Source: Acidilobaceae archaeon
GTDB taxonomy: Archaea; Thermoproteota; Thermoprotei_A; Sulfolobales; Acidilobaceae
Direction: 5' to 3'
NCBI GenBank assembly: GCA_026995555.1
Contig: JALWOJ010000139.1
Coordinates: 18,098 to 55,558 of the forward strand
DNA length: 37,461 bases
Under the pieces are notes generated by a model, which saw only the letters and a program-made list of their open reading frames with translations, had not been told where the DNA came from and made no database searches. A program made the position numbers and the translations under genes. Shown piece by piece: positions 9,861 to 17,141 of the stretch (positions within the stretch are counted from its first letter, which is position 1; the number at the start of each line of letters is the position of its first letter).

Positions 9861-10004
9861 TTTAAGCAGGAAAGTAAAAATAGTTCTTTTTTAAGTTCTA
9901 GCAAGTGTGCTGCTGAAAGTCAATACAGAACCTTTTCTAAAGTAATGAAATTTCAGAGGTCAACCTCTTAGCTCATGTAAATGGATTAGGGAGGTAGGAA
10001 GTAA

Positions 10005-10095
10005 GAGATCATCGGGGATGATGAGCGGCTTGGCAGGCCATAGGGCCCGGAGGGCCCTATGGGCTGAGTCCGGTAGGCTGGCCTTTTCCCTCATC
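10005..10095 (-). ncRNA. Candidate structured non-coding RNA in a gene-free interval
   Basis: GC-rich island in AT-rich intergenic DNA. Perfect 11-bp hairpin CCATAGGGCCC-GGA-GGGCCCTATGG at 10038-10062, with enclosing complementarity GATGAG (10020-10025)/CTCATC (10090-10095). A TATA-like stretch (about 10118-10132) lies about 25-30 nt upstream on the minus strand. Confidence 0.5.
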
Positions 10096-10348
10096 TTAAG
10101 TGTATTATTATGCGTGGTATATAATTTTTATACTAAGAAGGTACAGACTCTCTGATTTATGTTATGTCTCCACAGGAAAAGTCTATTGCTGATGCTCCTG
10201 TCACTGCTATAAGTAGCGGTAGTATCATTATGATCTAGAAAACTTTAGTTTATACCGATTGTTACAAGTTCGACCAGCTGAAGCTCTTAAAGAGCCCTCA
10301 AGAAAATCCTAGAACATTTTAAGGATGAAATGAATGATAAGGTCTTTA

Positions 10349-10436
10349 TGGTGCGGGGGGTGGGATTTGAACCCACGCAGGCCTACGCCATCGGGTCCTA
10401 AGCCCGACCCCTTTGACCAGGCTCGGGCACCCCCGC
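10349..10436 (-). tRNA. tRNA-Leu (anticodon UAG), CCA encoded
   Basis: Minus strand GCGGGGGTGCCCGAGCCTGGTCAAAGGGGTCGGGCTTAGGACCCGATGGCGTAGGCCTGCGTGGGTTCAAATCCCACCCCCCGCACCA. 7-bp acceptor, anticodon loop CTTAGGA, long variable arm, TTCAAAT T-loop. Confidence 0.95.
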
Positions 10437-10501
10437 ACCAAAATCAAGTTATTATAAAAGGAGCTTTAAGTTTTAAGAAGAAAAGGGATTTAGAGAGGAG
10501 G

Positions 10502-10816
10502 TTACTGCTTTCCTAACATTCTCTTGAGCTCATTTATTCTTTCTTCAACGCTCTTTAGTTCCTCTTCGAGCTCCCTCTTGTACTCCTCCAGAGCCCTAAG
10601 TTCGTCCTCTGGACTCAGGGGCGGCGGAGGTGGCGGCATGTATGGAGTTGCTGGCGGATAAGGGTAGTAGTAAGGGTATGGCGGAGGTGGCGGTGGGTAA
10701 TACCATCCCCAGGCTTGTTGTGATCCCCTTTTCTGTTGGCCCTCCTCTTCACTCTCCTGCTGGGCCCACCAGGGCCCTCTGCCTCCTCTGTACCTCCAAG
10801 GCCACCAGGCTGTCAT
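10502..10816 (-). CDS. Proline/tyrosine-rich protein with C-terminal coiled coil (DUF5320-like)
   Basis: MTAWWPWRYRGGRGPWW...GWYYPPPPPPYPYYYPYPPATPYMPPPPPPLSPEDELRALEEYKRELEEELKSVEERINELKRMLGKQ. The C-terminal E/L/K heptads and G/W/P-rich N-terminus resemble DUF5320. Likely start is ATG 10816 rather than 10846. Confidence 0.65.
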   Translation of the reverse strand: MTAWWPWRYRGGRGPWWAQQESEEEGQQKRGSQQAWGWYYPPPPPPYPYYYPYPPATPYMPPPPPPLSPEDELRALEEYKRELEEELKSVEERINELKRMLGKQ

Positions 10817-10821
10817 TTTTG

Positions 10822-11070
10822 TCACCAGGGATACCAGTACCACCAAGGTAGTCTAGGTACGTTCCAGTAGTAATATATTGGTGGGACCCGACCATAGTAC
10901 CTAAGGTACCATCCAGCTCCGGGTCCATAAAGGTACCTGCAGTAACCTCTTCCTAGGTACCATCCAGGCCTCAGCCATGGGGGCAAGAAGCTCCAAGGTC
11001 CATTCCCGGGCCAGGGACCGCTCCAGCCCCATCTCCAGCCTCCTTTCCACCAGGCCATGTTTCCTCTCAC
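10822..11070 (-). CDS. Extremely W/Y/G/P-rich small protein
   Basis: MRGNMAWWKGGWRWGWSGPWPGNGPWSFLPPWLRPGWYLGRGYCRYLYGPGAGWYLRYYGRVPPIYYYWNVPRLPWWYWYPW. It is tandem with the preceding DUF5320-like gene and downstream of the DUF134 gene. Confidence 0.6.
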   Translation of the reverse strand: MRGNMAWWKGGWRWGWSGPWPGNGPWSFLPPWLRPGWYLGRGYCRYLYGPGAGWYLRYYGRVPPIYYYWNVPRLPWWYWYPW

Positions 11071-11130
11071 CTCTCAGTTCTCTCTATTTTGTGCTATAGC
11101 ACAAAATGAGTTTATAAATTTTTCCTCTTG

Positions 11131-11457
11131 TTAGTACGTCTCAGAACTTATAATAATGGGCCTTCCCTCAACAACAGCCAAAACTATTTTCTTCCTTGCG
11201 CTGTTAACCGTTCTCCATAACGTCCCTCTTGAGATCCCCATTCTTTTAGCGGCCTCCTCTTGGGTAAGTTCCTCAATGTATACAAGCCTAAGTGCTTCTA
11301 CCTCATCAGGGGTTAGGACTATAGGCTCCTTTGGTGGAAGAGGGGTTCCATCACTAGAATGAGGAATAAAAACTATCTCTCTAGGTCTAAAGGATAAAAA
11401 CCTTGGCTTGGGGGGCCTTCCAGGTCCCCTTCTCCACTTCCAGCCCCAGCCCTTCAA
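11131..11457 (-). CDS. DUF134 family predicted DNA-binding protein
   Basis: GPGRPPKPRFLSFRPREIVFIPHS...PIVLTPDEVEALRLVYIEELTQEEAAKRMGISRGTLWRTVNSARKKIVLAVVEGRPI is a typical DUF134 helix-turn-helix. Confidence 0.88.
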   Translation of the reverse strand: MKGWGWKWRRGPGRPPKPRFLSFRPREIVFIPHSSDGTPLPPKEPIVLTPDEVEALRLVYIEELTQEEAAKRMGISRGTLWRTVNSARKKIVLAVVEGRPIIISSETY

Positions 11458-11471
11458 TACAGGCTACACCA

Positions 11472-12251
11472 CTACCTGCCCTTTAGGTCATTAACTATCA
11501 CTTCAGCAACCTTCCTGCCTGAGAGAAGCATTCCAGTAAATGTCGGTCCCATTCTGGGAAGACCATAAAGAGCTGCGACGGCCATTCCTGTAGCATAGAG
11601 CCCCGGAAGAACCCTTCCAGTTTTCTCAACAACAATCTTATCTCCGACCTCACTGTATACAGGCTTGTCTCCTGGAACTTTAATTCTTGACTCAGGAAGC
11701 TTCTTCTCAACAACCCTCAGCACATAGGCGTCATGACCTGTAGCATCCACCACAGCTCTCGAGTAGAAGAAGAGGGGGTCTACATGAAGTCCAGAGAGCT
11801 CTATTGCAGACCATATTGCTGCAACACCGCAAATTCTTAAAGGATTATCCCTAAATATGACATCCTCAACATGAATGCCATTTATTATCTTTGCTCCAGC
11901 ATCTATTGCTCCAGTCGCAAGCTTCGCCATGAACTCAGCAGGATCTACAACGATAAGATCTTCAACAATCCTGTAATGCATATTGAAGTCCTTAACTATA
12001 TCCTCGGCCTCTCTTGAAGCAACTATCTTTGGGAAGAGCATACCTCCTCCTCCTATTCCTCCCCCAAAGGAGAGCCTCCTCTCAAGAACGTAGACCTTCA
12101 GCCCGTTTTCAGCTAGATATTTTGCAGCTGTTAGGCCTGAAGGGCCAGCACCAACAATTATGACGTCGCTATGGGAGGCTGAAGAAAGCTCCTTTGATGC
12201 CTCAGAAATGATCACTTTAGTTATCTTAGCCTCAAAAGGCTCCTCTTCCAA
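11472..12251 (-). CDS. thi4: Thiazole biosynthesis enzyme Thi4 (archaeal, probably sulfide-dependent)
   Basis: SDVIIVGAGPSGLTAAKYLAENGLKVYVLERRLSFGGGIGGGGMLFPKIV...GLHVDPLFFYSRAVVDATGHDAYV...GLPRMGPTFTGMLLSGRKVAEVI. Confidence 0.92.
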   Translation of the reverse strand: MEEEPFEAKITKVIISEASKELSSASHSDVIIVGAGPSGLTAAKYLAENGLKVYVLERRLSFGGGIGGGGMLFPKIVASREAEDIVKDFNMHYRIVEDLIVVDPAEFMAKLATGAIDAGAKIINGIHVEDVIFRDNPLRICGVAAIWSAIELSGLHVDPLFFYSRAVVDATGHDAYVLRVVEKKLPESRIKVPGDKPVYSEVGDKIVVEKTGRVLPGLYATGMAVAALYGLPRMGPTFTGMLLSGRKVAEVIVNDLKGR

Positions 12252-12419
12252 TCTTAAAGCACCCTGCTAAGAAAGAGAAATTTAAGGTATTTAAGATATG
12301 AGTATTTACAATGGTTAGCAAGTGGGTTATCTTAAAAGAGAAGGTAGGTAGTGTAACAAGTTATTGAACTCATTGGACTGCTCTTGGACGCGAGTTTTGC
12401 AGTATTTACCTTGTTTAAC

Positions 12420-12809
12420 TCATACAAGACCAGGAATGCTAAAGAGTTCAGCAAAGTCCGCATGAATGTCCTGAAACCCTATGAACACCTTTATGGGAAG
12501 CTTAGTTATCGACTCTGCGAGAGTCAGCATTTTGTATGAAAAGGGATCTGGCTTTTCTGGAGTGAATATTAAGATTAACCTCAGTTCATAGTAAGCTCCG
12601 TAGAGTCTCTCCTCTGCTATCTTTTTTAGCAGCCACTCCCTCAAATCCCTCACAAGCTTAATTATATTGATGAACGTTCTCCAGCTGACTTTAGGAGCTC
12701 TCACGGCTAGGGTAGACATTCCCTTACATACAACAAGCATGAATGTGTCATCTCTAAGACTTTCTGGCTCCTCCCCTATAAGAAACTCGAAGCAGGTCAT
12801 CCTTAGCAA
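12420..12809 (-). CDS. Hypothetical protein (129 aa), translationally coupled to the upstream ATPase-like gene
   Basis: Clean ORF overlapping the end of the 12803-13990 ORF by 7 nt on the same strand. No recognised family. Confidence 0.6.
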   Translation of the reverse strand: MLRMTCFEFLIGEEPESLRDDTFMLVVCKGMSTLAVRAPKVSWRTFINIIKLVRDLREWLLKKIAEERLYGAYYELRLILIFTPEKPDPFSYKMLTLAESITKLPIKVFIGFQDIHADFAELFSIPGLV

Positions 12810-13990
12810 AACCTCTGGGGGCCGAGCTCTATCTCTCTTAAGATCTGAGTCCTTTCAAGGTATATTTCCTCTGAGGGGGCTAAAAACTCGTCCTCGTTAA
12901 AGCCTCTAGCAAACTGAACTGAGTTCAAGGAGCCATCTTCCTTAAGCCTGTAGACGGATATGATGTTTGGATCTAGAGCCAGTGACTCCTCCTCGCGACT
13001 CACATAATTGCCTCTCAAGTATAGGAGGGCCAGATTATTTATCTTGTATAGGAAGTAATCGCTATCCGTGGAAATGAGTAGGAACTTGTTATGCTCCTTA
13101 ACTTTAGCGGCAATAAGCTGTGCAAGCCTCAAGATCCGTTCTGGATGCAGACACAGCTCAGGGTTTTCAATAACGATAGTCTTTGGGCTGGGAAGTAAAA
13201 GGGGCAAGGCGATTGGAAGGACGGAGGCTATTGGACAATAGGTCTTGCTTAGATCAATGTTTTCTTCCTCATCTGTAACTACTCCTTCCTCCCATAATGA
13301 TCTCAACTCTAGAGATTCCATCAATCTTTTCAGCCAGTAGTCTTCGACTTTTGAAGCTCTTCGCAGTGCCGTCTCGATAACACGTCTTTGCTCGTTTACT
13401 ATCATCATGAATCTCGGCAACAGCTCTGGAACTTTGAGTAGTCTGCCCAAGAGAACCCTTTCATAGCCTAAAAGAAGGGGATCGAATATCTCAAGGGCTT
13501 TCGCCTTAATCCCAACCTTAGACCTGAGGTTTTCTTCACTAGTCTTGATAAACATTTTTAGACCTTCGTCTGAGATGTTAATTCTTATGCCGATACCTTC
13601 AGGATCCAGCACTATCTCTGAATAGGCAGTTGAGGTTTCGACCATAATTTTTGCCGCCAAAGAACCTTTGTCTATAAGCGAACTTGGAAAGTCACTTATG
13701 ACCTCGGGGCCGAGTGTTTCAACCATCCTTTCAGCAGATTTAACGTAATCCTCCTCATCCCTAGCCCTTTCTGTGCTGAAGAGAGAGACGTAAAGAGGGT
13801 TGAGAGTTCTAAGAGTTAGCCAAAAACTTCTAAGGATAAGTGATTTTCTTTTCCAGCTTCTCCCAAGGAGCAGAGTTAACGGTTTTACAATCATCTCAAA
13901 ATTATTAATACCCTTTAGTCCCTTTGCCCTAAAGATGTAATACAAAGGCCCCTTCCTCCTAGGGCATTTATTTCTATACATGATCTTCAT
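12803..13990 (-). CDS. ABC/AAA_21-like (OLD/RecF-type) ATPase with degenerate P-loop
   Basis: LKGINNFEMIVKPLTLLLGRSWKRKSLILRSFW (degenerate Walker A), KTIVIENPELCLHPERILRLAQLIA (Walker B/D-loop like IEEPELHLHP), NKFLLISTDSDYFLYKINNL (switch region like ITTHSEYLL). Confidence 0.7.
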   Translation of the reverse strand: MKIMYRNKCPRRKGPLYYIFRAKGLKGINNFEMIVKPLTLLLGRSWKRKSLILRSFWLTLRTLNPLYVSLFSTERARDEEDYVKSAERMVETLGPEVISDFPSSLIDKGSLAAKIMVETSTAYSEIVLDPEGIGIRINISDEGLKMFIKTSEENLRSKVGIKAKALEIFDPLLLGYERVLLGRLLKVPELLPRFMMIVNEQRRVIETALRRASKVEDYWLKRLMESLELRSLWEEGVVTDEEENIDLSKTYCPIASVLPIALPLLLPSPKTIVIENPELCLHPERILRLAQLIAAKVKEHNKFLLISTDSDYFLYKINNLALLYLRGNYVSREEESLALDPNIISVYRLKEDGSLNSVQFARGFNEDEFLAPSEEIYLERTQILREIELGPQRFC

Positions 13991-14047
13991 TGGTACACAC
14001 CTTTAAAGGTCTTGATCTTAAAAAATTCTCACTGAGGCTGAGGAGGC

Positions 14048-14596
14048 TTGCCTTTGGAAGTAGAGATGAAAATACCTGTAGACTGTTCAAAGTTTGAATA
14101 CCTTCTAGAACAAATAAGTTACAAGAAGCCTAGGATAGGTAGACAGGTCGTCGAGGAGGATCATTATTTTGCCCACCCGTGCAGGGACTTCTCTATAACA
14201 GACGAAGTTCTTAGAGTGAGATATTCAGATAATGGTATAACATTGACTTACAAAGGCCCTAGGATCGAGGTTGGTGATGCTTTCAAAACCAGAGAGGAGA
14301 TAGAGGTTAAGCTAAAGGAGGGCGATATAAAGTCTCTCCTCGAAAAGCTTGGCTTCAAGGAAATAGCCGTCATAAGGAAGAGAAGGACTTACATTGAGGT
14401 TGAAGATTTTATCGTGACATTTGATGATGTCGAAGATCTTGGTTGCTTCGTTGAAATAGAGTCTACAGGACAGCCAGACCCCACCTTCTTAGCAGATCTA
14501 ATGTTTGAGAGAAGAGAGTACACTCCGATTAAAGAGACGTATCTCGAATTGTACCTAAAGAAGAAAAAGGCTGAGGAGATCTTTAAGGATGTCTAA
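14048..14596 (+). CDS. CYTH-domain protein (class IV adenylate cyclase CyaB / thiamine-triphosphatase-like)
   Basis: Begins MPLEVEMKIPVD (ExExK motif). Also QVVEEDHYFAHPCRDF, LRVRYSDNGITLTYKGP, TREEIEVKL, KRRTYIEVEDFIVTFDDVEDLGCFVEIE. TTG start. Confidence 0.85.
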   Translation: MPLEVEMKIPVDCSKFEYLLEQISYKKPRIGRQVVEEDHYFAHPCRDFSITDEVLRVRYSDNGITLTYKGPRIEVGDAFKTREEIEVKLKEGDIKSLLEKLGFKEIAVIRKRRTYIEVEDFIVTFDDVEDLGCFVEIESTGQPDPTFLADLMFERREYTPIKETYLELYLKKKKAEEIFKDV

Positions 14597-14694
14597 GATA
14601 CGGAGGTAGATCTTTTGGAATAGGAAGGCTAGAAGAGGCTAGAATAACTATAGTTGAGAACTTCGATCATGCGGTTCTAGTTGTTAAAGATGTC

Positions 14695-15237
14695 ATGGGG
14701 GAATATCACGCATATTATGCCAATGCCTCTAGGGTACTAGGAGCAAAGGGGCTTATAGCTAAAATAAACGGGCGCGTTGCGGGATCAACGATCTTTTACA
14801 GGATAGAAGGTCCTCTGTCTTTAGGCGTAATCTACTACGTTGCGGTCTATCCAGAGTTTCAAGGGAATAGTATCGGCAAGGTCCTTGTCCTTAGTGCTGA
14901 GGAGGTTCTAGGCGATGTTGATGTATACCTCGCTACTATAGAGAAGGAAAACGTTGTAAGCCAAAGGCTATTTTCGTCATTAGGTTATATTTTGGTAGAC
15001 ATGAACTCCCTCTATTTAAGGGACTCATCACTAACTAAAGCTTTGAAGATGGCCGCTTGTGCATATGAAGATGATGTAGCAGCTTTAAAGTCTGTAAAGG
15101 TGGATGTTAACAGCACCATTAATATGTTGAAAATAAAGGACATGATAAGGGTAATTAAAAAAGTATGGAAGAAAGGATGTTATAAACCGTGGTTAAGGTT
15201 GCTCTCTTCTAGAGATCCTTATAAGAGTCTCGAGTAG
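14695..15237 (+). CDS. GNAT family N-acetyltransferase (true N-terminus probably upstream of ATG 14695)
   Basis: GLIAKINGRVAGSTIFYRI...VIYYVAVYPEFQGNSIGKVLVLSAEEVLG...IEKENVVSQRLFSSLGYILVDM. Confidence 0.75.
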   Translation: MGEYHAYYANASRVLGAKGLIAKINGRVAGSTIFYRIEGPLSLGVIYYVAVYPEFQGNSIGKVLVLSAEEVLGDVDVYLATIEKENVVSQRLFSSLGYILVDMNSLYLRDSSLTKALKMAACAYEDDVAALKSVKVDVNSTINMLKIKDMIRVIKKVWKKGCYKPWLRLLSSRDPYKSLE

Positions 15238-15930
15238 AGCTTCAGCCGCTAATTTAACCTTATCTTCAAGCTCCTCATGGCTTCTTAATTTTTCCTTTCC
15301 AGGAACTACTAAGTTGTCCGAGGCGATCAAAATGGCAGCAGACCTGTACCTCCTTGCCCAGGAAAGGCTAAAGAGGGTTGCTACCTCCATCTCTATCGCT
15401 ATAACTCCCATCTCTGACAGTCTCTTGGCCATGTTTGGATTTTCGGTATAGAAGGCATCGCTACTATATACTGGTCCTATGAAAGTCCTTCCTCTTTTTC
15501 TGGCCTCCTCGGCAAGTAGAGCTGTTATGAAGGGATCTGGGGAGGCTGGTGGTAATATCTCGCCGAAGTATTGCCCTAAGGTACCTCCAGGGTTATGAGC
15601 AGCTCCTGTGGCAACAACAAAGTCTCCTATATCTATTTCCTTTATTAAGCCTCCACAGGTTCCAAGCCTTATCATAACCTCAGCTCCCAGAGCTCTAAGC
15701 TCTTCAAAGACAATAGCGGCGCTGGGGGCTCCTATGCCATGAACGGCCACGCTAACTTTCAAATCCTTATATGTTCCTGTATATATCAGAAAGCCTCTAG
15801 CTTCATTAACTAACTCGCTTTCCTTTAGAAAGTTCTCAGCTATGAACTTAGCTCTGGCAGGGTCTCCAACAACTACAACATACTTCGATACATCCTCTGG
15901 AGAAGCCTTAATGTGTTGGGGAGTTATCAA
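15193..15930 (-). CDS. Purine-nucleoside/uridine phosphorylase
   Basis: MITPQHIKASPEDVSKYVVVVGDPARAKFIAENFL...VAVHGIGAPSAAIVFEELRALGAEVMIRLGTCGGL...YSSDAFYTENP...AIEMEVATLFSLSWARRYRSAAILIASDNL. Confidence 0.92.
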   Translation of the reverse strand: MITPQHIKASPEDVSKYVVVVGDPARAKFIAENFLKESELVNEARGFLIYTGTYKDLKVSVAVHGIGAPSAAIVFEELRALGAEVMIRLGTCGGLIKEIDIGDFVVATGAAHNPGGTLGQYFGEILPPASPDPFITALLAEEARKRGRTFIGPVYSSDAFYTENPNMAKRLSEMGVIAIEMEVATLFSLSWARRYRSAAILIASDNLVVPGKEKLRSHEELEDKVKLAAEALLETLIRISRREQP

Positions 15931-16190
15931 GATATCGACCTCCTGGCTGAAAAGTTTATCTCCCTTTAATAAAAAGAGCTTCCCTCCAAGTAATTCATAA
16001 ATATAGATGTCCGTAAATGCTATATTTGTGGATGTCTGAAGACTCCAATACTGAATGACTTAGATGATGACCTCTACCCCTTGAGGAACTCTTATTCTAA
16101 ATTAAGTTCATTGATAACGAATATTAAGAGTAGAAGGAAAGACTAGAGAATAGGCGGGGGGTGTAGGAACTGAAAATTTTTGACAGTAAT

Positions 16191-17003
16191 GTGGGCTTTC
16201 GCTTGGCGTTCTCAATGACTGCCACCCTTGTCACAGCTCTTCCTCTAACATTTGTTATCTTCTATTCAATCAGAAATCCTCTCGTATTTCTCTCCTTGCC
16301 CCTCGCTTTTATTATCTATTATTTTGTTGCAGAGAGGATCTTGGAGGGTGCAGCAAGCTTTGTTGTGAGATTTTTGGAATTAGGTGATAAGCTCTTGGAT
16401 TTTACTGAGGGTTTTGATGACTTTAATCCTGATCAGGATCTTGAAGATTCTTCTTTGGACTTTCCAGATGAGTACTTATTGTATGTTTGGGGGCTTGTTG
16501 GTAGTCTTCAGAACGAGATCATTTCCAATAGAAAATATAACATATATGTGATAGTTGTCGATGATGGTTATCCAGTTGAAATGTACCCCTATCCTTCAAA
16601 CGAGCAAAGTTCTATAGATCTCGACGATGAGACTTTCTCTGAGGGAAAGGCGTTCAAGGCTGAAATAAGGGATGAGAGAACTCTCTTCGTTTACATACCT
16701 TTAGATGTTTTTGAGAAGTTGGGCAAGGCCTGCGAAAAGGGTGATGGGGAGAAGATAAGAATTAATGATGAGAAAGAGGCGCTAAGCCTCTTTATGCTAG
16801 CCAAGGTACTAGCCTCTGCTCTAGGTAATGAAGATGAAAGGTTGAACTCCTATATAGCCTATAAAACGATTTTAAAGCTTAAGAGAAAAGGACTTCTAAT
16901 TGTTGATGAAAACCTTCTTGAGAACCTTCCCCTGGGTGACTCAAGGACAAAGCTACTCATAAAAAGGCAGGTCAGTGAAGAGCTTGGGTTAAAGAACATT
17001 TAA
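16191..17003 (+). CDS. Hypothetical protein with two N-terminal transmembrane segments
   Basis: 270-aa ORF with a hydrophobic hairpin (LAFSMTATLVTALPLTFVIFYSI / PLVFLSLPLAFIIYYFVA) and an acidic soluble part. The start codon is uncertain. No recognised family. Confidence 0.65.
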   Translation: MGFRLAFSMTATLVTALPLTFVIFYSIRNPLVFLSLPLAFIIYYFVAERILEGAASFVVRFLELGDKLLDFTEGFDDFNPDQDLEDSSLDFPDEYLLYVWGLVGSLQNEIISNRKYNIYVIVVDDGYPVEMYPYPSNEQSSIDLDDETFSEGKAFKAEIRDERTLFVYIPLDVFEKLGKACEKGDGEKIRINDEKEALSLFMLAKVLASALGNEDERLNSYIAYKTILKLKRKGLLIVDENLLENLPLGDSRTKLLIKRQVSEELGLKNI

Positions 17004-17064
17004 CTTGTACTTTTAAGGTTATTGCGATTAAAATTAAAAACTTCAAATAAATTTTCTAGGCTGG

Positions 17065-17141
17065 GGGCCCGTAGCTCAGCCCGGTAGAGCGCCCGGCTGA
17101 TAACCGGGCGGTCGGGGGTTCGAATCCCCCCGGGCCCACCA
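17065..17141 (+). tRNA. tRNA-Ile (anticodon GAU), CCA encoded
   Basis: GGGCCCGTAGCTCAGCCCGGTAGAGCGCCCGGCTGATAACCGGGCGGTCGGGGGTTCGAATCCCCCCGGGCCCACCA. Full cloverleaf with anticodon loop CTGATAA. Confidence 0.96.

Noticed and set aside
10160-10245. Mini-ORF MSPQEKSIADAPVTAISSGSIIMI between the ncRNA candidate and tRNA-Leu
   Set aside because: Only 24 codons, no recognisable family, no clear SD. Cannot be distinguished from chance.
10334-10516. 60-aa plus-strand ORF CGGWDLNPRRPTPSGPKPDPFDQARAPPHQ
   Set aside because: Antisense translation of the tRNA-Leu gene, a common false ORF.
10840-10990. Recurrent GGTACC/AGGTAC hexamers that look like a restriction-site or regulatory repeat
   Set aside because: Explained by repeated Trp-Tyr(-Leu) codons (TGG TAC C..) in the W/Y-rich protein. 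Not an independent DNA repeat.
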